A stretch of 40,758 nt of DNA from an uncultured Sutterellaceae bacterium (GCA_902797695.1 CADBTW010000077.1:1-40758); one strand, 5' to 3'; shown: positions 8,811-17,202, counted from the first letter of the stretch. Notes: generated by a model not told the origin, from the letters alone. Numbers and translations: made by a program.

Positions 8811-8851
8811 GGTGCGGAAACGCTTGTTGTTAAAAATTCAAAGGAAAGGGA

Positions 8852-8880
8852 ATCATACGGCGCGGGAGTGAAATATGCAA
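8852..8880 (-). promoter_or_regulatory. ihfB promoter
   Basis: On the minus strand TTGCAT (8880-8875), a 17-base spacer and TATGAT (8857-8852) form a near-consensus sigma70 promoter about 40 bases before the ihfB start codon. Confidence 0.75.
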
Positions 8881-8929
8881 GGGTTCATGCGTTCCTAAGT
8901 TGTTCAGTATTCAATATTTAGTGTGTCCA

Positions 8930-8966
8930 AAAATCATCCGGCCGCACCTGCCGGAGGCGGGCTTTT
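8930..8966 (-). terminator. likely terminator of the LysR-rfbC-rfbB operon
   Basis: On the minus strand GCC-CGCCT / AGGTG-CGGC (one wobble, one bulge) forms a hairpin followed shortly by GATTTTTGG. It lies about 80 bases after the rfbB stop codon and just upstream of the ihfB promoter. Confidence 0.5.
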
Positions 8967-9043
8967 CCGCAATGAGGATTTTCCCCCGGGTGCCGGATAG
9001 GGCGGGTGGCCCGCATGGGGAGGCGCGGCCTGGCGGGAGGAGG

Positions 9044-10081
9044 TCAGCCGTAGTGGCTTCGCCGCCACGCTTCGCTCCGCTCGGCCGCGCGCCGCAGCCA
9101 CTCCTGGTTCCGGAGGTACCACCGGACAGTGTTCCGGATCCCGGCTTCGAACGATTCCGACCGCTTCCAGCCGAGGTCCCTTGCCGCCTTCGAGGAGTCG
9201 ATCGCGTATCGCGCGTCGTGGCCCGGGCGGTCCCGGACGAATTCGGCCTCGAGCGGCGGGACCCCCGCCTCGGCTTCGAGGGCCCGGGAGACCGCGCGGA
9301 CGATTTCGAGGTTGGTGTGCTCGGCGTCGCCCCCGAAGTTGTAGGCCTCGCCCGGCCGTCCCCGCTCGAGCGCGAGCCGGACTCCCTCGCAGTGGTCTCC
9401 GACCGCGATCCAGTCGCGGACGTTCAGGCCTGTCCCGTAGACCGGAACGGGCTTTCCCTCGAGCCCCCGGAGGATGAGGAGCGGGATCAGCTTCTCCGGA
9501 TGCTGGCGGGGTCCGTAGTTATTCGAGCAGTGCGTCGTGATGACGGGGAGGCCGTACGTCCGGAACCAGGCCCGTGCCGCTTCGTCCGAGGCCGCCTTCG
9601 AGGCGGAATAGGGGGAGTTCGGCCGGAGCGGCGACTCCTCCGTGAAGGGGGGATCGTCCCTCCCGAGGCTCCCGTAGACCTCGTCCGTGCTGACGAGAAG
9701 GAACCGGAACCGGTCCCGGAAAGAATCCCCTTCCGCCTCGCAGAGCGCGCGGGCCGCTTCAAGGAGCGAGACGGTGCCGAGCGCGTTCGTTTCGAAGAAC
9801 ACCGACGGTCCCTCGATCGAGCGGTCGACGTGGCTCTCCGCCGCGAAGTGGACAACCGCGCGGGGTTTCTCCGTGAGGAAGAGCTTCCGCATGAGGCCGC
9901 GGTCCCGGATGTCCGCCCGGAGGAACCGGTGGCGGGCGTCGCCCTCGAGCGGCGCGAGGTTCTCCGGGTTCCCGGCGTAGGTGAGGAGGTCAAGATTGAG
10001 GACGGGTTCGTCCGAATGCCCGAAGTGCCGCAGGATGAAGTTCGAGCCGATGAAGCCCATGCCGCCCGTGACGAGGATCAT
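9044..10081 (-). CDS. rfbB: dTDP-glucose 4,6-dehydratase
   Basis: Converts dTDP-glucose to dTDP-4-keto-6-deoxyglucose in activated deoxysugar synthesis for surface polysaccharides. It is a short-chain dehydrogenase of 345 residues with NAD-binding GGMGFIG (6-12), the dehydratase triad segment STDEVYG (Thr132, Asp133, Glu134) and YSASK (Tyr158, Lys162). HVDRSI, NNYGPRQHPEKLIP and RDWIAVGDHC are family signatures. The frame runs on upstream, but the ATG at 10081 gives the canonical MILVTGG start and overlaps the rfbC stop as ATGA, implying translational coupling. The partner genes rfbA and rfbD are not in this window, so the thymidylyltransferase and final reductase must be encoded elsewhere. 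Confidence 0.95.
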   Translation of the reverse strand: MILVTGGMGFIGSNFILRHFGHSDEPVLNLDLLTYAGNPENLAPLEGDARHRFLRADIRDRGLMRKLFLTEKPRAVVHFAAESHVDRSIEGPSVFFETNALGTVSLLEAARALCEAEGDSFRDRFRFLLVSTDEVYGSLGRDDPPFTEESPLRPNSPYSASKAASDEAARAWFRTYGLPVITTHCSNNYGPRQHPEKLIPLLILRGLEGKPVPVYGTGLNVRDWIAVGDHCEGVRLALERGRPGEAYNFGGDAEHTNLEIVRAVSRALEAEAGVPPLEAEFVRDRPGHDARYAIDSSKAARDLGWKRSESFEAGIRNTVRWYLRNQEWLRRAAERSEAWRRSHYG

Positions 10082-10653
10082 TTTCCTTTCCCCCGAAGTT
10101 CCCTGAGGAGCGCGCCGAGCCCCGGCGCCCCGCGGTCCCGGTCCGACATCACGGGGGAGACCCCCGGGGGAATCGGCCACCGGACGCCGAGCGCGGGGTC
10201 GTCCCAGCGGACGCACCGCTCGGACGAGGGATCCCACGGGCGGTCCACCTTGTAGAGGAGCGTCGTCCGGTCCTCGAGCGCGAGGAACCCGTGCGCGAAC
10301 CCGGCCGGGATCCAGAGAAGCTCGGGCGCCGCCGAGTCGAGCGTGAACCCGGCCCACCGGAGGAACGCGGGGGACCCGGGGCGGAGGTCCACGGCGACAT
10401 CGAAGAGCCGGCCGGACATGCACCGGACGAGCTTCCCCTGGGCCGAGGCCCCGGCCTGCAGGTGAAGGCCCCGGAGCACCCATCTCCGGCTCACTGACTC
10501 GTTCTCCTGGATGAACCGGACAGGGTGCCCGACAGCGCGGCTGAAGTCCTCCTCCCGCCACGCCTCCATGAAGCTCCCGCGGGAGTCCGCGTGGACCTCG
10601 GGCCGGATGATGACGAGCCCGGGGAGGGGCCCGTTCCTGTATTCGGCCGTCAT
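10078..10653 (-). CDS. rfbC: dTDP-4-keto-6-deoxyglucose 3,5-epimerase
   Basis: Epimerises the RfbB product at C3 and C5 on the way to dTDP-L-rhamnose. The 191-residue cupin protein has the family pattern RGLHLQ...GKLVRCMSG with catalytic His64 and Lys74, DVAVDLRPGSP, the WIPAGFAHGF segment and the WDDPALGVRWP end motif. The second residue of the usual HYQ motif is Leu here. The ATG at 10653 overlaps the LysR stop (ATGA), and its own stop overlaps the rfbB start in the same way. The order LysR-rfbC-rfbB, with no rfbA/rfbD, is not the standard rfbBDAC layout. Confidence 0.93.
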   Translation of the reverse strand: MTAEYRNGPLPGLVIIRPEVHADSRGSFMEAWREEDFSRAVGHPVRFIQENESVSRRWVLRGLHLQAGASAQGKLVRCMSGRLFDVAVDLRPGSPAFLRWAGFTLDSAAPELLWIPAGFAHGFLALEDRTTLLYKVDRPWDPSSERCVRWDDPALGVRWPIPPGVSPVMSDRDRGAPGLGALLRELRGKGK

Positions 10654-11615
10654 CCCTGGGCTCCCTTCCGCGGCTCGAGCGCAACGATCCCGGACACCGC
10701 ATCCTCGAACCCCTGGAAGAGCTTCTGGAGCGCCTTCGAGAACCACTCGGCGAACACGCGGCAGCGCCGCTTCCTCCAGCTTGAGGAGGAAAGGACGACA
10801 AAGCACTCGATCTGGGGCCGGTGCCACCCGGGAAGGATGGGGACGAGCTTCCCGTCCCTCACCTCCTCCCAGCACTGCACGAGGGGCATGTCGACCGAGA
10901 CCCCGAGGCCGGAGAGGACGCCCTCGCGGATCGCGATGACGTCCGGGCTCGTCACGGTCTTCCCGAAGATGATCGGGCGCTCTTCCGTCCCCTTCCGGAG
11001 CGTCCGGGTGGTGGACCGGACCGGGCCCGTGTAGACGAACACCGTGTGGCGCTCGAGGTCCTCGGGCTGGAGCGGCATCCCGTACTTCGCTACATAGGCG
11101 GGGGCGGCGAGCGCGAGGTAGAGGTTCCTCCCGCGCGGAAGCGAGACAAGGCCCGGCGCGTCCTGGCGCCCGGTGAGCACCGCGACGTCGCACTTCTGGC
11201 TCCGGAGGTCCGCGGCCTTCATGCCGACCTCGATCTCGAACGACACCTGAGGGCACTCCTTCGAGAACTCGGCGAGGAGCGGCATCAGGTAGCGGGTCGC
11301 GAAGGCCGGGGCGACGGAAACCCGGATGTTCCCCTTCAGCGCCACGTTGTCGGAAGTCATCGCGTCGACGATCTTCTGGTGCGCGGCGAGAACGGGGCCG
11401 ATCCGCTTCGCAGCCCACTCGCCCTTCGGGGTGAGGCGGATCGGGCGCTCGGCGCGGCTCACGAGCTGCTGCCCGAGCGACGCCTCGAGCCCGTCAAGCG
11501 CCCGGGTGACGGTCGAGGGCTCGACCCCGAAGGCTTCGGCCGTGACCGAGAAGCTCCTCGAGCTCGCGAGCGACTCGAAGAGCCGCCAGGCGGAAAGGTC
11601 GTCGAACTTGTGCAT
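10650..11615 (-). CDS. LysR-family transcriptional regulator
   Basis: DNA-binding regulator of 321 residues. The N-terminal winged helix (about 6-65) has the LysR pattern FxSLASSRSFSVTAEAFGVEPSTVTRALDGLEASLGQQL, followed by a RPIRLTPKG wing. The effector domain (about 92-300) has the usual two-lobed periplasmic-binding fold. It is the first gene of an operon and overlaps rfbC by four bases, whereas most LysR genes are divergent from their targets. This suggests it is co-expressed with the sugar genes and may control them or itself. The C-terminus is Arg/Lys-rich and slightly extended. The effector is unknown. The ribosome site before the ATG is weak. Confidence 0.9.
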   Translation of the reverse strand: MHKFDDLSAWRLFESLASSRSFSVTAEAFGVEPSTVTRALDGLEASLGQQLVSRAERPIRLTPKGEWAAKRIGPVLAAHQKIVDAMTSDNVALKGNIRVSVAPAFATRYLMPLLAEFSKECPQVSFEIEVGMKAADLRSQKCDVAVLTGRQDAPGLVSLPRGRNLYLALAAPAYVAKYGMPLQPEDLERHTVFVYTGPVRSTTRTLRKGTEERPIIFGKTVTSPDVIAIREGVLSGLGVSVDMPLVQCWEEVRDGKLVPILPGWHRPQIECFVVLSSSSWRKRRCRVFAEWFSKALQKLFQGFEDAVSGIVALEPRKGAQG

Positions 11616-12237
11616 TGAAGGGGGTCCGGAAGGAAAAAACTAGTCCTTCAATTCTGTCACGAACGGGAGAAGGGGCGACGAAGAGCCGTGCCGGGACCAT
11701 AGGGCCGGCGTGGGAATTTTCATCCCTTCAGAATGGAAAAGCCCCGGAGCTTAGCGGGCGGCCGTTCGAGCCGCCCCGTTACCGGGGCTTTCTGCTGCGG
11801 GGAAGAGGCCTTACGGTGCCTCGTCCCTCCTGCAGGACAAATTTTGCTCCGGAGGCGCACGGCCCGCATCAGTGGAAGCGCGTCTCGCGGGAACCCGGGT
11901 TTTCTGCGAAAATAAATATTCGTGGGGCTGGAGAGCCCCCCATTGAATTCTCCCCGTCCGTCCCGGACGCGTTCGCCGCATTCCCCCAGGGCAGGCGGCG
12001 TCCGGCGCGGAGCCTGAAAGCCGCGAGCTCCCGAAAGAAAAAGAAAAGACCGGGAGCCGGCAGGCCTCCTTCCGCCTCGCACGCAGCGAAGAAAAACGCG
12101 GGGCGCCCCCCTCGGAAAAACTTGAAAGGAAAAGGATGCTTCCCCCTGATCGAGGGGAGGCTCCGCCGCGCCCTTCGGGAGGAAGGGGCGGCAGTGTTTC
12201 GCTTCGGACGGGAAGCGTTAGCTTAGGAGTGCTGGCC
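11616..12237. other. 622-base gene-free region with orphan hairpins
   Basis: No convincing gene is seen on either strand. It contains a strong terminator-like hairpin (11738-11791), a short AT-rich patch around 11905-11925, and a hairpin GCTCCCG/CGGGAGC (12027-12033 with 12051-12057) whose loop is nearly all purine. Open frames across it have skewed Arg/Pro/Gly composition and no ribosome sites. It could hold the divergent LysR and EamA promoters and a small RNA. Confidence 0.5.
11738..11791 (-). terminator. orphan terminator hairpin
   Basis: AAAGCCCCGG (11738-11747) pairs with CCGGGGCTTT (11782-11791), and an inner helix GGGCGGC/GCCGCCC stacks on it. A CTTTTCC tail on the minus strand makes that direction slightly better. 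No gene ends here on either strand; the LysR gene starts 120 bases away. Confidence 0.6.
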
Positions 12238-13137
12238 TTGCCTTCTAGACAGGAAGCCCTGAAGGGCGTCGCGATGATCAGCCTCGCCGGGATCCTCTGG
12301 GGCGCGATGGGGACCGGAGTCCAGTACCTCTTCAGCCGGGGCGGCTTCACGCCGGTGTCGCTTGTCGAGATGCGGCTCCTCGCCGCTGGGCTCATCCTTG
12401 TCGCCGTATCCACGGTGCTGAAGCCCCGGGCGGTCTGGGGTGTCTGGAAGCACCCCCGGGACGCGGCGGCGATCGCGGTGAGCGGCCTCCTCATCTTCGC
12501 TTCCCACGAGACGTTCTTCGAGGCGATCTACTGGTCGAACGCGGGGACCGCGGCGATATTCCTCGCGGTGGAGCCGCTCCTCGCCGGGGTTTGGCTCTCG
12601 ATCACGGCCGGCCGGAAAATGACCCTGGTCGAGATCTTCTGCTTCGTGATCGCGACCGCGGGCGTCGCCCTCATCGTGACGGACGGGAACCTCGGGGTCC
12701 TGAAGATCTCCCCCCTCGCGCTCCTTTGGGGAATGGCGTCCGCCGCGCTCGGGACCGCGTACGCGATCCAGCCGCGCGCCGTGATCAGCAGGACCGGGGT
12801 CCTCCCTGTCGTGTCCTGGGGCATGGTCTGGGGCGGGGCCGCGGCGACGCTCTTCTCGCAGCCCTGGAATGCGCCGGTCGCCTGGACCCCCGGGACCGCC
12901 GCGGTCTTTCTCTTCATCGTGCTCTTCGGGACGATCGCCGCGTTCTCGCTTTACCTCGCCGGGATCCGGCACGTCTCCGCCGTGATCGCGGGGCTCGTGA
13001 ACTGCCTCGAGCCCCTTTCCGCGTTCCTCTTCTCGGCCGTGATCCTCGGGGACCTCATGGGCGGATGGCAGGCGCTCGGGGTTTTCCTCGTGCTCCTCAA
13101 CGTGGTACTCGTGGCGGTGAGCCGCCGCCGGGTGTAG
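12238..13137 (+). CDS. EamA/DMT-family inner-membrane transporter
   Basis: Ten-helix drug/metabolite transporter of 299 residues made of two EamA repeats (about 12-145 and 155-295), probably an exporter of amino acids or other metabolites. The frame is open from 12136. TTG at 12238 is preferred because AGGAG (12225-12229) lies eight bases before it; the first ATG at 12274 would start inside helix 1 and lacks a good ribosome site. The segment LLIFASHETFFEAIYWSNAGTAAI and the matching SLYLAGIRHVSAVIAGLVNCLEPL are the internal repeat signatures. The next gene, a MATE exporter, starts 21 bases later on the same strand, so the two are likely co-transcribed. The substrate is not known. Confidence 0.88.
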   Translation: MPSRQEALKGVAMISLAGILWGAMGTGVQYLFSRGGFTPVSLVEMRLLAAGLILVAVSTVLKPRAVWGVWKHPRDAAAIAVSGLLIFASHETFFEAIYWSNAGTAAIFLAVEPLLAGVWLSITAGRKMTLVEIFCFVIATAGVALIVTDGNLGVLKISPLALLWGMASAALGTAYAIQPRAVISRTGVLPVVSWGMVWGGAAATLFSQPWNAPVAWTPGTAAVFLFIVLFGTIAAFSLYLAGIRHVSAVIAGLVNCLEPLSAFLFSAVILGDLMGGWQALGVFLVLLNVVLVAVSRRRV

Positions 13138-13158
13138 AAAAGGAAGGGGAGGCACTGA

Positions 13159-14580
13159 GTGGAACGACAGTCGGACATCGAGGGGAAAAGGCCCGGGGCT
13201 GGGAAGGGAAAAGCCGGCGCGTCGCGCCGCAGCATCGACATGCTGCATGGCGGCGTCGCGCTGAAGCTTCTCCTCTTCGCTCTGCCGCTCGCCGTGATCG
13301 GGGTGCTGCAGCAGCTCTTCAACGCGGCGGACGTCGCGGTGCTCGGGCGGTACGCGGGGAAGTACGCGATGGCCTCCGTCGGCGCGAACACCCCCGTGAT
13401 CGGTCTTCTCGTGAACCTCCTCCTCGGGCTCGCGCTTGGTTCCAACGTGATGATCGCGCGCCACATCGGGTCCGGCCGAAGGCAGGAGGTCCACGCGGCG
13501 GTCCAGACCTCGGTCGTCCTCGCGCTCGCGACGGGGTTCGCGATCATGGCGGTCGGGGAAGCGCTTGCCGGACCGCTCCTCAGGCTCCTCGGGACGCCTC
13601 CCGAAGTGATGCCGGACGCCCTCGCCTACCTCAGGCTCTTCCTCCTCGGGCTCCCCGGAATCTCGCTCTACAACTTCGAGGCCGCGATCCTCCGGAGCCG
13701 CGGCGACACCCGGTCCGCGCTCTGGGCGCTCCTCGTCTCGTCCGCTCTCAACATCGCGCTCGACGTCGGGTTCGTCTCGGGGCTCGGGCTCGGCGCCGGG
13801 GCGGTTGGTTTCGCGACCGCGGTCTCCTACACCGCGGCCGGCCTCATCCTCCTCCTCGGGCTCGTCCGGACCGACGACCTCCTCCGGGTCGACCTGAGGC
13901 GGCTTTTCGTTTCAAGGCCAGAGCTCCGGGGAATCGTCCGGATCGGGCTCCCCGCCGGGATCCAGGGCATGGTCTTCTCGCTCTCGAACCTCGTCGTGCA
14001 GTCGGCGCTGAACAGCCTCGGGCCCGAGACGATCGCGGCCTCGGCTGCCGCCTTCACGATCGAGATCAACCTCTACTGCGTGCAGAACGCGATCGGGCAG
14101 GGCGTGACGACGTTCGTGAGCCAGAACCACGGCGCGGGGAACATTCCGCGCTGCTTCCACGTGGGGCGGGTGGGGATGCTGCTCGAAATGCTCGTCGTGA
14201 CGCCGCTCGCGGCACTCGTCATCCTCTTCGGGCGCGACATCCTGAGGCTTTTCAACCCGGAGGAAGCGGTGGTCGCGATCGGGTTCGTCCGCATCCTCTG
14301 GATCGTCCTCCCGACCTGGGTGAGCTGCGGGATGGAGATCATCTCAGGTGTCCTCCGCGGCTTCGGCCACTCGATGCCGCCCGCCATGGCGTCTCTTGTC
14401 TGCATCTGCGGGGTGCGGCTCCTCTGGGTCTGGGGCGTCTTCCCCTCATGGCGGTCGTTCGAGTGCCTGATGGCGGTCTATCCGCTCAGCTGGATCGTGA
14501 CGCTCGCGGTCCTCATCTGGATCTACGTGAAGTTCAGGCACGAGTTCCTGAGGGAGCACGGAGCCCGTCGTCCGCTCTGA
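13159..14580 (+). CDS. MATE-family multidrug/metabolite efflux protein
   Basis: Na+- or H+-coupled antiporter of 473 residues with twelve predicted helices in two MatE halves (about 35-200 and 255-420). The family hallmarks are IGVLQQLFNAADVAVLGRYAG in helix 1-2 and the related GIQGMVFSLSNLVVQSALNSLG at the start of the second half, along with the EAAILRSRGDT and GVLRGFGHS loops. Start codon is GTG at 13159 after GGGGAGG. The N-terminal 30 residues are hydrophilic and basic. It lies 21 bases after an EamA transporter and is followed by a strong terminator, making a two-gene exporter operon. Confidence 0.92.
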   Translation: MERQSDIEGKRPGAGKGKAGASRRSIDMLHGGVALKLLLFALPLAVIGVLQQLFNAADVAVLGRYAGKYAMASVGANTPVIGLLVNLLLGLALGSNVMIARHIGSGRRQEVHAAVQTSVVLALATGFAIMAVGEALAGPLLRLLGTPPEVMPDALAYLRLFLLGLPGISLYNFEAAILRSRGDTRSALWALLVSSALNIALDVGFVSGLGLGAGAVGFATAVSYTAAGLILLLGLVRTDDLLRVDLRRLFVSRPELRGIVRIGLPAGIQGMVFSLSNLVVQSALNSLGPETIAASAAAFTIEINLYCVQNAIGQGVTTFVSQNHGAGNIPRCFHVGRVGMLLEMLVVTPLAALVILFGRDILRLFNPEEAVVAIGFVRILWIVLPTWVSCGMEIISGVLRGFGHSMPPAMASLVCICGVRLLWVWGVFPSWRSFECLMAVYPLSWIVTLAVLIWIYVKFRHEFLREHGARRPL

Positions 14581-14596
14581 TAGAATCCACGCGCAA

Positions 14597-14645
14597 CCGG
14601 GGAGCTTCCGTCATTTGGGACGGACGCTCCCCGGCTTTCGTTCGT
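14597..14645 (+). terminator. terminator after EamA-MATE operon
   Basis: CCGGGGAGC (14597-14605) pairs with GCTCCCCGG (14626-14634), an inner TCCGTC/GACGGA helix extends it, and CTTTCGTTCGT follows. Confidence 0.8.
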
Positions 14646-14669
14646 CACCGGATCTAGGTAATTCACCCA

Positions 14670-15818
14670 ATGTCCTCGCAGAGCATCATTCCGCGCGCCG
14701 ATTCGCTCAGCTGCTTCATCTTCTTCGCTGCGTCCGGCGCCTACTACGCGCTCTTCACGTCCCGGCTTCCGGCCGTGAAGGCGACAGCAGGGGTGACGGA
14801 CGCCGAGATCGGCTTCGGGCTCCTCGTCCTCGGGGTGGCGTCCGTCACGGGGCTGCTCTCCTGCGGCGCGCTGATCCGAAGGTTCACTTCGAGGCGGCTC
14901 CTTCAGGTTTCGGTCCTCGGGCTCCTCGCGGCCTTTCCGCTCGCGGGCGTCGCACCGGGTGCGCTTTCGCTCTACGCCGTGATGGCGTGGCTCGGGCTCA
15001 TGGTGGCGATCTGGGACGTCTGCATGAACACCCAGGCGCTTCTCCTCGAAATCCGCACGAAGGGACGCTACATGGGGAAGATGCAGGCGGGCTACAGCTT
15101 CGGGTGCATTGGCGGGGCGCTCCTCGGGTCCGCCTTCGCGAAAGCCGGGGTCGGCGCCTTCGCGAACTACCTTTTCTTCGCCGTGACGGTCTTCGCGCTC
15201 TGGCTCTTCGCCTCGCGCCACCTCCATGACGACATCACGCGGCACCCGGGCGGCGGCCGCCGCCCGAGGCTCCCCGCCTTCGTCTGGTTCTGCGGCCTGA
15301 TGGAAGTCTTCGCCTTCACGACGGAAGGCGTGGTCGGCGACTGGGGCGCGATCTTCCTCCACTCGGAAAAGGGCGCGGAGGAGGGGCTCGCGGCGCTCGG
15401 TTTCGCGACCTGCGCGACCGCGATGGCGTTCGTCCGGCTCACGGTGGACAACCTTCGCGGGAAAATCGGGGACACGCGGCTCGTAGGCCTTGGCGGACTC
15501 GTCGCCGCGGCGGGGTTCGTGGTCGCGATCCTCGCCTCTTCCCCCTACGCCGTGCTCTTCGGCTTCGCTCTCGTCGGCGCGGGGGTCGCACCCGTGATCC
15601 CGGTCGTCATGAGCCGCGCGGGGTCCTGTCCCGGCGTCGACCCGGGGGCCGCCTGCTCCGCGGTATCAACGGTGGGGTACGGTACGCTTCTTGTCATACC
15701 GCCAGTCATCGGGACGATGGCTGACGCGGTCGGCTTTTCCGCCGCGTTCCTCGTTCCGCTCGCGGCCGGCATCCTGATCGTGATCGGGAGCCTCGGGCTC
15801 AGGACTAGGAAGATCTGA
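14670..15818 (+). CDS. MFS transporter, YbjJ-like
   Basis: Major facilitator superfamily inner-membrane protein of 382 residues with about twelve hydrophobic segments. The first loop SRLPAVKATAGVTDAEIGFGLLVLG, the WDVCMNTQALLLE segment in helix 4 and the short central loop (HPGGGRRP, about 190-197) resemble the YbjJ/FucP-related group. The second half shows FTTEGVVGDWGAIFL, also typical of this group. The transported substrate is unknown for the family. The ATG at 14670 follows a weak ribosome site. It is transcribed alone, between a terminator and the repeat region before the ATPase gene. Confidence 0.85.
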   Translation: MSSQSIIPRADSLSCFIFFAASGAYYALFTSRLPAVKATAGVTDAEIGFGLLVLGVASVTGLLSCGALIRRFTSRRLLQVSVLGLLAAFPLAGVAPGALSLYAVMAWLGLMVAIWDVCMNTQALLLEIRTKGRYMGKMQAGYSFGCIGGALLGSAFAKAGVGAFANYLFFAVTVFALWLFASRHLHDDITRHPGGGRRPRLPAFVWFCGLMEVFAFTTEGVVGDWGAIFLHSEKGAEEGLAALGFATCATAMAFVRLTVDNLRGKIGDTRLVGLGGLVAAAGFVVAILASSPYAVLFGFALVGAGVAPVIPVVMSRAGSCPGVDPGAACSAVSTVGYGTLLVIPPVIGTMADAVGFSAAFLVPLAAGILIVIGSLGLRTRKI

Positions 15819-15833
15819 TTCCCGGGTCGCTTT

Positions 15834-15926
15834 CGTTCAAATGATGATGGAAGCGGGGAAAGTTCGTTTAAAAGATGATGAAAAGTGAAAAAGACCGTTT
15901 AAAATATGATGTGATCATAAAATAAA
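15834..15926 (+). repeat. three 31-bp tandem repeats before the ATPase gene
   Basis: Units start at 15834, 15865 and 15896. Each begins CGTTYAAA and has ATGATG at the same offset (about 10-15 of the unit); the rest is purine-rich and diverged. A fourth partial unit starts at 15927, with GATGAT at the same offset so that the ATPase start codon (15937) falls inside it. The block is far more A/T-rich than the surroundings. A 31-bp spacing is about three helical turns, placing the sites on one DNA face, as expected for operators of a cooperative or self-regulating factor. Confidence 0.8.
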
Positions 15927-15936
15927 CGGAGTTCTG

Positions 15937-17160
15937 ATGATTGAGTTCAAGCGGGACATTTCCGAAACGATCCGGGAGCTTTCCAGGTCCTATTCGGCCA
16001 TCCTGCTCACAGGACCGCGCCAGGCCGGAAAGACAACGGTTTTCCAGATGCTTTCCGAGGCCGGAAGGAACTATGTGACGCTTGACGATCCTTCAAGCCA
16101 GGAACTTGCCCTTCGCGACCCGGTCATGTTCCTCGAGCTCCACAAGCCCCCGGTCCTGATCGACGAAGTTCAGTACGCTCCGGTGCTTTTCCGGTACATC
16201 AAGATCGCGATCGACAGGGGGGCGCCCCCAGGATCCTTCTGGCTCACCGGAAGCCAGGCCTTCCGCCTGAGGGAAGCTTCCCAGGAGTCCCTAGCGGGGA
16301 GGGTGGCGGTCCTGCACCTTCCGGCGCTCAGCCAGCATGAGATATACGGAAGGGGCTCTTCAGCGCCTTTCAGCCTGTCGCTCGCCGCTCTCCGGGAGAG
16401 GGCGGAAAACGGATCGAGGACAGATTCCCCCGGCATGTACCGCCGGATCTGGCAGGGCGGCATGCCCGGCTTCGTGAGCGGCCGATACCCGGACAGGGAT
16501 GTCTTTTTCTCAAGCTACCTGCAGACATACCTGTCGCGCGACCTCGGCGACTTTGTCTCAAGCCCGAGGAAGCTCCTTTTCGCCGACTTCATCCGCGCCG
16601 CCGCCTGCCGCTGCGGGCAGCTCCTCAATGCCGCTGACATCGCGAGGGATGTCGGCGTCACGCCGCAGACCGCGAAGCGCTGGCTTGACATCCTCGAAGC
16701 CTCGGGCGTGATCTTCTACCTCCACCCCTATTCGAACAACCTGCTGAAGCGGACTGTAAAAGCCCCCAAACTCTATTTTTTCGACACGGGACTCGTCGCG
16801 GCCCTTACGCGTCACAGCACGCCTGAAACGCTCGGAAACGGCCTGCTCGCGGGCCAGGTGATGGAAAATTACGTCGTTTCGCAGATCGCCTCAAGCTTCC
16901 TCAACGCGGGGAAGGACTGTCCGCTCTGGTACTACCGGGACACGGACCAGTCGGAAATCGACCTTGTGCTCGAGGCGGACGGCGTCCTCTACCCGATCGA
17001 AATCAAGAGGAGCGCGACTCCGGCGCGGTCCATGATCCGGTCCTTCGGCAAGCTCGGACGCGGAGGCGTTCCCGTCGGAACGGGAGCCCTCGTCTGCAAC
17101 GCGGGCGAACTGGGCGCGTTCGACTCCATGAACCTCATCGTTCCCGCCTGGCTTCTCTAG
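15937..17160 (+). CDS. AAA ATPase with DUF4143 and nuclease-like C-terminus (COG1373)
   Basis: Cytoplasmic ATPase of 407 residues. Order of parts: Walker A GPRQAGKTT (26-34), Walker B VLIDEVQ (73-79), sensor segment FWLTGSQ (101-107), a helix-turn-helix-like region (about 226-260, GQLLNAADIARDVGVTPQTAKRWL), the DUF4143 signature LYFFDTGLVAAL (279-290), and a C-terminal PD-(D/E)xK-like core with EIDLVLE (340-346) and IEIKRS (354-359). The family is widespread, often horizontally moved, and its biological role is unsettled. The gene is alone, flanked upstream by three AT-rich 31-bp repeats that run into the start codon and downstream by a terminator. The wHTH-like part raises the possibility that it binds the repeats; that is inference. 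Confidence 0.9.
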   Translation: MIEFKRDISETIRELSRSYSAILLTGPRQAGKTTVFQMLSEAGRNYVTLDDPSSQELALRDPVMFLELHKPPVLIDEVQYAPVLFRYIKIAIDRGAPPGSFWLTGSQAFRLREASQESLAGRVAVLHLPALSQHEIYGRGSSAPFSLSLAALRERAENGSRTDSPGMYRRIWQGGMPGFVSGRYPDRDVFFSSYLQTYLSRDLGDFVSSPRKLLFADFIRAAACRCGQLLNAADIARDVGVTPQTAKRWLDILEASGVIFYLHPYSNNLLKRTVKAPKLYFFDTGLVAALTRHSTPETLGNGLLAGQVMENYVVSQIASSFLNAGKDCPLWYYRDTDQSEIDLVLEADGVLYPIEIKRSATPARSMIRSFGKLGRGGVPVGTGALVCNAGELGAFDSMNLIVPAWLL

Positions 17161-17202
17161 GGGGCCTTCACCTGATCCGCACTTTCCAGGGCGGGCAAGG
17201 AA

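Noticed and set aside
11720-12082. 120-codon minus-strand frame in the LysR-EamA gap
   Set aside because: Arg/Pro/Gly-rich low-complexity translation, no ribosome site, overlaps a terminator hairpin.
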